From positions 1 to 34,306 of the forward strand of contig JAITDE010000076.1 of the NCBI GenBank assembly GCA_031282735.1: a stretch of 34,306 nt of DNA. The letters are read 5' to 3'. Numbering within the stretch: the stretch's first letter is position 1; every line of letters starts with the position of its first letter. The stretch comes from Oscillospiraceae bacterium. Its GTDB lineage: Bacteria; Bacillota; Clostridia; Oscillospirales; Acutalibacteraceae. The position numbers and the translations under genes were made by a program. A model generated the notes under the pieces. The model did no database searches and was not told where the DNA came from. It saw only the letters and a program-made list of their open reading frames with translations. Below, one piece after another: positions 26,854 through 34,306 of this stretch.

Positions 26854-27792
26854 ATGAAATCAACAAGCCGGGGACGGGCTTATCTGACAAAGATGGGCTT
26901 GCGCAACATCCGAACGAACCGCACCATGAGTATCGCTTCTGTGCTTGTGCTTGTGTCGTGCCTGATGCTTATCGGCATGGTTTTTTTGGCGGCAATCAAT
27001 TTGAACGCGATCCTTTCGGAATTCAATTCCCGTAATGTGATCATGGTGTTCCTCAAGGACGGCACATCCCCCGCGCAGCAGGATGCCGTAAAGACGGCGA
27101 TTGAGTCGTTGCCCAATATCGAATCCTGCGCATTTGTGTCGAGCGAGGATGCGCTGAACCGCATTGTTGAAAGCAATCAAGAAAACTACGCTTTGCTGGA
27201 GGGCATTGATTCGCAATTTATGCCCGCGGGCTTCGAGGTCGTCCCCGCTTCCATGGACGACTTTGACGCGACGGTCACGCAGTTGCAAACCATTTCCGGT
27301 TTTGTTGAAAGCGTGCGGCATTTTCAAGGGATTGCCGCACAGCTTGCCGCGCTCGAAAAAGCGCTGACGGTCGTCGGCACGGCGGTGATTGCCGTGCTCT
27401 TGGTCGTTTCGCTGTTCATCATCTCCAGCACCGTGCAAACAACGATGTATTCGCGTCAGCAAGAAATCAAGGTGATGAAAAGCGTGGGTGCCGCCCCATC
27501 GTTTATCCGCTGGCCGTTTTTGGTGGAGGGCATTGTGCTCGGCGTGTTGGGATCACTGGCGGCGCTTGTTGTGGTCGGATTGGTCTATCTGCTCTTGGGC
27601 GGAGTGCTCGAACCGTTCCTTGCGCGATTGCTTTCGGGTTTTTCGCTGATTCCTTTCTGGGTAAACCTGCCGGTTGTTTTGCCATCATTTTTGCTCGTCG
27701 GATTAGTCACGGGCGGCGGCGGCAGCATGCTTTCCATCACACGTTACTTAAAAGAAAAAGTTTATGAGACTTCAGAGCTTGAAGCAAGCTGA
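26854..27792 (+). CDS. ftsX: cell division protein FtsX (permease-like)
   Basis: GLRNIRTNRTMSIASVLVLVSCLMLIGMV; C-terminal FtsX domain MYSRQQEIKVMKSVGAAPSFIRWPFLVEGIVLG. Confidence 0.92.
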   Translation: MKSTSRGRAYLTKMGLRNIRTNRTMSIASVLVLVSCLMLIGMVFLAAINLNAILSEFNSRNVIMVFLKDGTSPAQQDAVKTAIESLPNIESCAFVSSEDALNRIVESNQENYALLEGIDSQFMPAGFEVVPASMDDFDATVTQLQTISGFVESVRHFQGIAAQLAALEKALTVVGTAVIAVLLVVSLFIISSTVQTTMYSRQQEIKVMKSVGAAPSFIRWPFLVEGIVLGVLGSLAALVVVGLVYLLLGGVLEPFLARLLSGFSLIPFWVNLPVVLPSFLLVGLVTGGGGSMLSITRYLKEKVYETSELEAS

Positions 27793-27814
27793 AACGGAGG
27801 GCGATGAAATAAAA

Positions 27815-29188
27815 ATGAATGTCAAAAAGACAAGGATTAAAGAACAGATCATCCGGCGCGTTTTTGTGGTCGGGTTATGTTCCGCGTTGCTGTTCGGCAT
27901 CATTTGGGTCAGCCCCGCGGCCGAAACGACTGAGGAAATCAAGTCAAAGATGGAACAGATCGAAGATCGCATCGAAAAACAACAAGAGGAAATCAACGCC
28001 CTGCGCAACGATAAAAAAGACCAGGAAAAGCTGATTGCCGCGCTCGACAAGCAAGTGGACGACGTCACCGCGAAAACAGATATCATCGACGCGGAAATTG
28101 CGGAGCTTGACGGTGAAATGCAGACTCTTGAAACCAAAATCGAAAAACTCAACGATAGCATTGACGATTTGCAAACCAAAATCGCCGATATCGAAACCAA
28201 AACAGGCGCAAAAGAAGCGTTGATCGTCAACATGCAGGAATCGCTCAAACAGCGGCTGCGTCAGCAATATATGGCAGGTCCCGCGTCAAATCTGCAATTG
28301 TTGCTTTCCAGCCCCGATCTGGCGGGATTTTTGACCATGACCGAATACATACACACGGTTGCCGTGCGCGATGCCGCGTTGAAAGAATCGCTTGAAACCG
28401 AAATGAAAGAACTTTTGGCGCTAAAGGAGGACTATGCGGCGCAAACCAAAGAAATCAATGGCAAAAAAGCGGACTTGGAGGCCGAAAAAGCCGTTTTTGC
28501 CCAAAAACGTTCTGAACGCCGCGCGGCAAAAAAAGAGCTTGACAACCAACACGACCGTATATCCGCCGCCATGACCGAAATTTATGCCATTATCGCAACG
28601 CTCGATAGGGAATCCAGCGAGGCAAAGCGGTTGCTCGAAAAAGATCGCAAGGCGCAGGAAGAACTCGAACGCAAATTGGATGAAAAACTCCGCGAAAAAA
28701 AACAAAGCGGCGCAATCAATCCCGACAACATCGCCGTTGCGGAGGGCAAAATGCGCTGGCCCGTGCCCTATGAGGCGTGCTATATCAGCTCGTTGTTCGG
28801 CGACACCGTCAACCGATCGCACACGCACAAAGGGCTGGATATTTCAGCAAGCGGCGCGAACAACAAGGATTATTCCATCATTGCCGCTCTGGACGGCGAG
28901 GTCCTGGAGACCGGCTACAGCAGTTCCATGGGCAATTATGTGGTGCTTTACCACGGCATCTACGCCGTGAACGGCAAAGAGATTAAAACGACCTACATGC
29001 ATTTGCGCTCCGTCGCCGACATCGTCAAAGAAGGTGTGCGGATCAAAGCGGGTAAAATCATTGGCATCATGGGGAGCACGGGGAACAGCACGGGTGCGCA
29101 CCTACACTTCCAAATCAACGAAATCCACAGCGATAACTCATCAACGCCCGTCGATCCGTTGAAATATGTTTCAAATCCATACGATTGA
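27815..29188 (+). CDS. murein hydrolase activator, EnvC/PcsB-like coiled coil plus M23 peptidase domain
   Basis: Signal peptide, long coiled coil, C-terminal SHTHKGLDIS...YMHLRS...GSTGNSTGAHLHFQI (LytM). Confidence 0.9.
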   Translation: MNVKKTRIKEQIIRRVFVVGLCSALLFGIIWVSPAAETTEEIKSKMEQIEDRIEKQQEEINALRNDKKDQEKLIAALDKQVDDVTAKTDIIDAEIAELDGEMQTLETKIEKLNDSIDDLQTKIADIETKTGAKEALIVNMQESLKQRLRQQYMAGPASNLQLLLSSPDLAGFLTMTEYIHTVAVRDAALKESLETEMKELLALKEDYAAQTKEINGKKADLEAEKAVFAQKRSERRAAKKELDNQHDRISAAMTEIYAIIATLDRESSEAKRLLEKDRKAQEELERKLDEKLREKKQSGAINPDNIAVAEGKMRWPVPYEACYISSLFGDTVNRSHTHKGLDISASGANNKDYSIIAALDGEVLETGYSSSMGNYVVLYHGIYAVNGKEIKTTYMHLRSVADIVKEGVRIKAGKIIGIMGSTGNSTGAHLHFQINEIHSDNSSTPVDPLKYVSNPYD

Positions 29189-29226
29189 TAAATGAGACAT
29201 CCTCGAAACCGAAAAACCATCATTTT

Positions 29227-29262
29227 TAAAACGAAATTTCCATGGGAGATTTCGTTTTTTCT
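29227..29262. terminator. rho-independent terminator
   Basis: AAAACGAAATTTCCATGGGAGATTTCGTTTTTTCT. Confidence 0.75.
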
Positions 29263-29263
29263 C

Positions 29264-29292
29264 TTGACAAATCATTAAACAGCATATATAAT
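29264..29292 (+). promoter_or_regulatory. consensus sigma-A promoter (TTGACA-N17-TATAAT)
   Basis: -35 at 29264-29269, -10 at 29287-29292; 20 nt before the Rrf2 gene. Confidence 0.85.
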
Positions 29293-29311
29293 ATATTTAG
29301 ATTAACTGGTA

Positions 29312-29758
29312 ATGGAGGCGGCAACCATAGGATATTCAACTTCATTCACACAGGGAATTACATTGCTCTTAACCATTCATTCGCTGAATGAAGCAAATGG
29401 CGCGCAGGTAGTCCCAACCAAATTGCTCGCCGCATACGCCGGCATCCCTTTCGCGTCGGCGGTTAAAACGCTGAAGAGCCTGAGCGCGGCGGGGATAACC
29501 GATTCAAAAGAAGGCGCCGGTGGCGGCGCGTTTCTGGCAAGACCGGTGTCTGAGATTACCCTGTTGGATATTTTTAAGGCGGTTGAACAGGACACGACCC
29601 TTTTCAAAATGCATACGGGAATCAATTGTGACCAAAGCCGCGTTGACGGATTGAAACGCCGCGTGGAGGTTTGTATTACCGATGCCGCTAACGCGATGAA
29701 GGAATCCCTGCGCGGCGTCACTTTGGAAAACATATGGACGGGGAGATGTTTGCCTTGA
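29312..29758 (+). CDS. Rrf2-family transcriptional regulator
   Basis: TSFTQGITLLLTIHSLNEANGAQVVPTKLLAAYAGIPFASAVKTLKSLSAAGITDSKEGAGGGAFLARPVSEITLLDIFKAVE. Confidence 0.85.
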   Translation: MEAATIGYSTSFTQGITLLLTIHSLNEANGAQVVPTKLLAAYAGIPFASAVKTLKSLSAAGITDSKEGAGGGAFLARPVSEITLLDIFKAVEQDTTLFKMHTGINCDQSRVDGLKRRVEVCITDAANAMKESLRGVTLENIWTGRCLP

Positions 29759-30366
29759 GGAAAAAACTGATTCTTGTAACGCTTGCGGCTGTTATCCTGC
29801 TTGTGGGCGCTACGGTCATCAAAACAAAAAACCCTTTCAATTTCGGAATAAGTCCGCTTTACGTTAACGACGGCTTACGGCAAACCGGCCGACGGCTTGA
29901 GGTTGCTTTCACCTGTGACAACCTGCTCATGGTGGCCTCGAACCAGTACGCAATCTGGATTGAGGATATGGACGGCAACTATGTCGATACGCTCTACGTT
30001 ACCCGTTATACCGCCGGGGAGGGACACCGCCGCCGCCCGCAGTCCATACGGGAATGGGTCGCCGCCGCCGACCCCGGGAATATGCGCGCTTCAGAAATTG
30101 ACGCGATAGCGGGGGCTACGCCAAAGCCGGGCAATTACGTCGTGTGTTGGGATTTCACGGACGGCAAGGGTAATCCCGTTACCGGCTCTCGGTATCGTTA
30201 TTTCATTGAGGGAACACTATACATGGACGATGATGTGATGTACTCCGGCGTCATCCATTTGGGTGACGACGCGTGGGAAGAATATCCCGAACCCGAATAC
30301 ACCGTCGCGGACAGCGAATATAAGGCAATGCTCTCGAATGTTCGGGTGGCGTACTACCCTGATTGA
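29734..30366 (+). CDS. DUF2271-like membrane-anchored extracytoplasmic protein
   Basis: N-terminal TM helix; SEIDAIAGATPKPGNYVVCWDFTDGKGNPVTGSRYRYFIEG. True start may be TTG at 29755 (TTGA overlap with rrf2 stop, GGGGAG upstream). Confidence 0.75.
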   Translation: MDGEMFALRKKLILVTLAAVILLVGATVIKTKNPFNFGISPLYVNDGLRQTGRRLEVAFTCDNLLMVASNQYAIWIEDMDGNYVDTLYVTRYTAGEGHRRRPQSIREWVAAADPGNMRASEIDAIAGATPKPGNYVVCWDFTDGKGNPVTGSRYRYFIEGTLYMDDDVMYSGVIHLGDDAWEEYPEPEYTVADSEYKAMLSNVRVAYYPD

Positions 30367-30382
30367 GCCGGAGGATATTTCA

Positions 30383-30805
30383 ATGAAAACAGAAAACAGA
30401 ATTGTTTTAGACTACGCGATGCTGTGCGCACTCCTGATGATGATGGTCAAACTCATGACGGGCGCGATTGTGCATGAATCCTTGGGCATAGCTTTCACCG
30501 TTCTCGCTGTTGTTCACCTGCTGAACAACAAGATCGGTCTGAAAAATGTGCGCAAAAAAGCGCGGTTTGCCGTAAACACCCTCTTGCTGCTTGCTCTCAT
30601 GTCAACCGTGGTCAGCGGCATGATGCTCTCTGTATCTTTGTTCAGATTTTTGAACATCCCCTATCGCGAGATTGTCTATACCGTTCACACCTCGTCGGCG
30701 TATGCCCTGTTTCTGCTGTCGCTGACGCATTTGTGTATGCACGGAAAAGCAATCGCCGCTTTTTTACGAAAGAGAAAACAGGCGGGGACGGAGGAGAAAT
30801 CATGA
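30383..30805 (+). CDS. DUF4405-like four-helix membrane protein (cytochrome b-like, candidate haem binding)
   Basis: Four hydrophobic helices with conserved-looking His (VVHLLNN, YTVHTSSAYALF, LTHLCMHGK); GGAGG ribosome-binding site. Confidence 0.7.
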   Translation: MKTENRIVLDYAMLCALLMMMVKLMTGAIVHESLGIAFTVLAVVHLLNNKIGLKNVRKKARFAVNTLLLLALMSTVVSGMMLSVSLFRFLNIPYREIVYTVHTSSAYALFLLSLTHLCMHGKAIAAFLRKRKQAGTEEKS

Positions 30806-31458
30806 GTAAGGTCATTGCAATCAACGGCAGTCCGCGTAAAAACGGAAACACCGCCGCCCTGCTTCAAAGAGCTTTAGAAGGTGCGGCTTCCGTCGGCGCG
30901 GAAACGGAACTGGTTCACCTCGTGGATTTATGTTACAAGGGGTGCGTGAGTTGCTTTGCCTGCAAACGCAAGGGCGCGAAGAATCCGAATCGTTGCGCTA
31001 TGCAAGACGACCTTTCCCCGATATTGGAAGGGGCGATGCGCAGCGACGTTATCATCTGCGGCTCGCCGATTTACCTTGGCGACGTGACTTCCCTGATGAG
31101 GGGATTCATCGAACGTTTGGGTTTTATCAACGTGTCCTATAGCCGCAAAGACAACAACAATTTCAAGGGCAAACCTAAAAACTGCGCATTCTTCTACACG
31201 ATGAACGCTCCGAAACCGATGCACTTGCTCTTTGCGGCGGCTTATTTGTATAACACGGGAATGCTGCGAAGATTCGGCGGCAAAACAAAACAGTTGGTCA
31301 GTGCCGATACTTGGCAATTTGATGATTACAGCAAGTATGACGCTTCCAATTTCGGCATTGAAAAGAAGAAAAAGGCGCGCGACACGGTATTTCCGAAAGA
31401 CTGCCAAAAAGCCTACGATATCGGCCGCCGTCTCGCTTTCATCAAGGAGGGCAAGTGA
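30802..31458 (+). CDS. NADPH-dependent FMN reductase / iron-sulfur flavoprotein family
   Basis: VIAINGSPRKNGNTAALLQRAL; CYKGCVSCFACKRKGAKNPNRC; IICGSPIYLGDVTSLMRGFIER; ATGA overlap with upstream gene. Confidence 0.87.
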   Translation: MSKVIAINGSPRKNGNTAALLQRALEGAASVGAETELVHLVDLCYKGCVSCFACKRKGAKNPNRCAMQDDLSPILEGAMRSDVIICGSPIYLGDVTSLMRGFIERLGFINVSYSRKDNNNFKGKPKNCAFFYTMNAPKPMHLLFAAAYLYNTGMLRRFGGKTKQLVSADTWQFDDYSKYDASNFGIEKKKKARDTVFPKDCQKAYDIGRRLAFIKEGK

Positions 31459-32255
31459 TGGCGAACAGAGTTTATTTTTTTACGGGAACAGGCAACAGCC
31501 TGCGTGTGGCGCGAAGCATTGCGGGCGCTCTTGACGATTGCGAAGTAATCGCCATTCACAAGGGCGCGGCGTCAACTGTCCCGGAAAGTTTGGAGCGCGT
31601 CGGCTTCGTATTCCCCGTCTATTTCTGGGGTCTGCCGGGTATGGCCGCGGAATTTTTACGCGGCATAAGCCTTCCGGAGCAAGGCGGCACGTACTATTTC
31701 GCCGTCGCCACGTTCGGCGGGATAATCGGGAACGCGCTCCCGCAAGTTAAACGGTTGCTTGCCGATAAAGGGATAACGCTAAACTATGGCGGCGGCGTAT
31801 GTTCTTACAGAAACGCCGTCGTCTACTACGAAATGAAGCAGGATGTCGAAGCCGTTACCCGCAAAGCTGAAGCCCGCGCTCAAAAAGTGGTGTCGGCGGT
31901 AGTCGCTAAGAAGAAAAAGCGTGTCGGTCGCGGCATAAAGAAAATCTTTCAGCTAAACGCCGATAACATCGCCGCGTTCCATGCGATGGCTCTGCATTAT
32001 ACCATCAGCGGCGATTGCGTGGGATGTGGCCTATGCGCGTCAGTTTGTCCGGCGGAGAACATTCTGTTTCAAGACGGAAAGCCTGTGTTCGGCGATGCTT
32101 GCGAATACTGTCTTGCTTGTATCCAGCATTGCCCGAAACGCGCCATCAACGATGGAGATAAGACCGTCACGCGAGGAAGATACACGCATCCCAATGTGAC
32201 CGCCGATATGATTGCTTGCTATTATAAGTCGAATAACGAAACGCACGAAAGTTGA
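31455..32255 (+). CDS. EFR1-type flavodoxin-ferredoxin fusion protein
   Basis: [17 protein letters not shown] flavodoxin motif; [15 protein letters not shown] and [16 protein letters not shown] 2x[4Fe-4S]. Confidence 0.88.
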   Translation: MMANRVYFFTGTGNSLRVARSIAGALDDCEVIAIHKGAASTVPESLERVGFVFPVYFWGLPGMAAEFLRGISLPEQGGTYYFAVATFGGIIGNALPQVKRLLADKGITLNYGGGVCSYRNAVVYYEMKQDVEAVTRKAEARAQKVVSAVVAKKKKRVGRGIKKIFQLNADNIAAFHAMALHYTISGDCVGCGLCASVCPAENILFQDGKPVFGDACEYCLACIQHCPKRAINDGDKTVTRGRYTHPNVTADMIACYYKSNNETHES

Positions 32256-32263
32256 GGTTTTAT

Positions 32264-33031
32264 ATGCCCGGTTACGCAAAGCGGATTATTCCCTGTTTGG
32301 ATGTGAAAAATGGACGCGTCGTAAAAGGCGTCAGTTTTGTGTGCCTGCGCGACGCGGGCGATCCCGTGGAATGCGCGATGGCCTACGACAAAGCGGGCGC
32401 GGACGAGTTGACGCTGCTTGACATCAACGCCTCACACGAAGGGCGCGGCAACATCGTGCAGGTGGTCGAGCGCGTGGCGGCGTGTATTTTTATTCCGTTC
32501 ACGGTTGGCGGCGGTGTTCGCACGACGGAGGACTTCAAGCGATTGCTCCTTGCGGGCGCAGACAAAATCGCGATCAATTCCGCCGCTGTGCGGCGTCCCG
32601 CGCTCATCAGCGAAGCGGCGTATAAATTCGGCAGTCAGTGCGTCGTTTGCGCCATTGATGCCAAACGGCGCGAAACGGGAGGTTGGGAGGTTTATCTCAA
32701 CGGTGGGCGCATTCCAACAGGATTGGATGCCGTTGCGTGGGCTGTGGATGCCGCAACGCGCGGCGCGGGCGAAATATTGCTCACCAGCATGGATTGCGAC
32801 GGGCAAAAGAGTGGCTACGACTTGGAATTGACCCGCGCTGTGAGTGAACGCGTGCATGTGCCTGTGATTGCATCGGGCGGTGCGGGCAGTCTCACGCATT
32901 TTAAGGATGCTCTCACCATCGGCAGAGCGGATGCCGTGTTGGCGGCGTCGCTCTTCCATTTCGGCGAAATGACGATTGGGGAACTGAAGGCATATTTGCA
33001 TGAAAATGGGATATCCGTTCGGCGATCGTAA
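32264..33031 (+). CDS. hisF: imidazole glycerol phosphate synthase subunit HisF
   Basis: [28 protein letters not shown]; catalytic Asp in CLDVKNG and [16 protein letters not shown]. Confidence 0.95.
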   Translation: MPGYAKRIIPCLDVKNGRVVKGVSFVCLRDAGDPVECAMAYDKAGADELTLLDINASHEGRGNIVQVVERVAACIFIPFTVGGGVRTTEDFKRLLLAGADKIAINSAAVRRPALISEAAYKFGSQCVVCAIDAKRRETGGWEVYLNGGRIPTGLDAVAWAVDAATRGAGEILLTSMDCDGQKSGYDLELTRAVSERVHVPVIASGGAGSLTHFKDALTIGRADAVLAASLFHFGEMTIGELKAYLHENGISVRRS

Positions 33032-33113
33032 TCATGTGTTTGTGATTCTTGCAAGTTGACAAGCAATCGCCGCATATACTGTTGTATATACCGACGCCGA
33101 AAGTTGGTGCAGT

Positions 33114-33803
33114 ATGCGGGGGTTGCGTCAATCATTTTTTTTTGCACACAAAAGGCAAGCGCTGCGGTTGCGGTTGCCGCGCTTGGGGTTCCGAAAATTA
33201 CGCCCCGTCCATATCGTCAAACTCTTGTGCCTGCTTGCGGGTATTGTTGCAATATGCGTTGTGCTTGACGCTCGGTCCGCGCCCAAAATCAAGGCGCTTG
33301 CCGCGCTTGGAGCAAAACAGCAGGCGACGGAAGCGATATCCGCCGCAATTGAGGAAGTTCTTGTCGACGAGCATGTGACATACGACAGTCTTGTCTATAT
33401 TACGCAGGGGGCGGATGGTATTCGATCCATTCAAACCGACGCGGTGATGGTCAACGTTATACGCGGCAAAATCAATCACGCTGTCGAAGAAGCAATCGCG
33501 GCGCACGGCGCGAAACTGAAGCTACCCCTGGGCGCGTTGCTCGGCAGCGATCTGTTCGCGGGAGCGGGTCCGAAACTACCCATCACACTCACGATGGCGG
33601 GGCACGCGCAGTCAGTCGTCCAAAGTGATTTGGTGTCGTCGGGCATCAACCAGACCATGCACCGCGTTTTGCTGCAAATTGACGTTTCACTTTCGGTAAT
33701 TTTGCCTGATGGCATTGTGGAAACCGCGTTGCAAACCGTTGCTTGCCTTGCCGAAACGGTGATTGTCGGCGATGTGCCGCAGGGATTGCTGGCGCAAAAA
33801 TAA
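33114..33803 (+). CDS. yunB: sporulation protein YunB
   Basis: Single N-terminal TM; APKIKALAALGAKQQATEAISAAIEEVL, GADGIRSIQTDAVMVN, LPLGALLGSDLFAGAGPKLPITLTMAG. Confidence 0.87.
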   Translation: MRGLRQSFFFAHKRQALRLRLPRLGFRKLRPVHIVKLLCLLAGIVAICVVLDARSAPKIKALAALGAKQQATEAISAAIEEVLVDEHVTYDSLVYITQGADGIRSIQTDAVMVNVIRGKINHAVEEAIAAHGAKLKLPLGALLGSDLFAGAGPKLPITLTMAGHAQSVVQSDLVSSGINQTMHRVLLQIDVSLSVILPDGIVETALQTVACLAETVIVGDVPQGLLAQK

Positions 33804-33853
33804 GAGCCTGTTTGGCGCGCGCAAATTGCAAGATGTTTTTTCAAAAAATGACC

Positions 33854-33882
33854 TTGACAAACGCGCTGTTTTCGCGTATAAT
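33854..33882 (+). promoter_or_regulatory. consensus sigma-A promoter of tRNA-Lys (TTGACA-N17-TATAAT)
   Basis: -35 at 33854-33859, -10 at 33877-33882, 14 nt before the tRNA. Confidence 0.85.
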
Positions 33883-33895
33883 GATTTTGTTCTTG

Positions 33896-33971
33896 GCACC
33901 ATTAGCTCAGTTGGTAGAGCACCTGACTCTTAATCAGGGTGTCCACGGTTCGAGCCCGTGATGGTGTACCA
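33896..33971 (+). tRNA. tRNA-Lys (anticodon CTT), CCA encoded
   Basis: Acceptor GCACCAT/ATGGTGT, D-arm TAGCTCAGTTGGTAGAGCA, anticodon loop CTCTTAA, T-arm CACGGTTCGAGCCCGTG. Confidence 0.95.
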
Positions 33972-33974
33972 CCG

Positions 33975-34010
33975 AAAAGCCTTGATCCTCACCGGGTTGG
34001 GGCTTTTTTG
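33975..34010 (+). terminator. rho-independent terminator after tRNA-Lys
   Basis: AAAAGCC...GGGGCTTTTTTG. Confidence 0.75.
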
Positions 34011-34306
34011 TTTGCCTTTTTAATGCTCCGAACAACCCAAAACCCCCTCCCATGGGGAGAGGGTTGGCGTACGCGGAAGCCAACCGCGACTCTGAAAAAT
34101 CGGAGAGGAGACATACTCCAAGATCAGAATATCCTGCCTACCTGAACAAGGGGTGTCGAGGGGGCAACGAGTAACCCATGACAAAGTCGTAAATTCCCAA
34201 AGTAAATTCCACAGTGACATGCCAAGTGGCGTTTAACGTGAGAAAGGGGTTAAAAGCAGAGGGAATTTAGTATGAGAAGTGGAAAACGTGCAAAGGAAAA
34301 AGCGGC

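Noticed and set aside
31455-32255. EFR1 ferredoxin as the missing RnfB
   Set aside because: It has a flavodoxin domain, no N-terminal TM and sits in a separate operon 9 kb away; no evidence for substitution
33743-33961. 72-aa ORF spanning tRNA-Lys
   Set aside because: Overlaps a clear tRNA gene (translated tRNA text LAQLVEHLTLNQGVHGSSP)

Overview
The window looks like a chromosomal segment of a spore-forming Firmicute (probably Clostridia; inferred from sigK, yunB and Rnf, not tested). Nearly all convincing genes are on the + strand. Left to right: (i) a decayed mobile-element scar on the minus strand, with a frameshifted large serine recombinase C-terminus joined to a truncated conserved gene; (ii) tRNA-Leu(TAG) and rmuC; (iii) a surface-glycopolymer cluster: CpsB-type phosphatase, fused Wzz/BY-kinase, DegT aminotransferase, secreted metallophosphoesterase, two Wzt/TagH-type ATPases, one permease, TarI/TarJ-like CDP-ribitol genes and a GPH-type transporter; (iv) a 77-bp tandem repeat and an interspersed palindromic repeat; (v) an ECF S-component, purB, an unlisted 57-aa membrane ORF and sigK; (vi) an rnfCDGEA operon with no rnfB; (vii) two minus-strand secreted proteins; (viii) a PucR/CdaR-like regulator, ftsE, ftsX and an M23/EnvC-like hydrolase; (ix) a promoter-led, translationally coupled redox cassette (Rrf2 - DUF2271 - DUF4405 - FMN reductase/Fe-S flavoprotein - EFR1 ferredoxin); (x) a solitary hisF, yunB, tRNA-Lys(CTT) and an unexplained structured non-coding right edge. 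The best candidates for something undescribed are the redox cassette, the rnfB-less Rnf operon, and the similar C-terminal tails on three secreted proteins. All family calls come from reading the sequence and recalled motifs; no searches were run.
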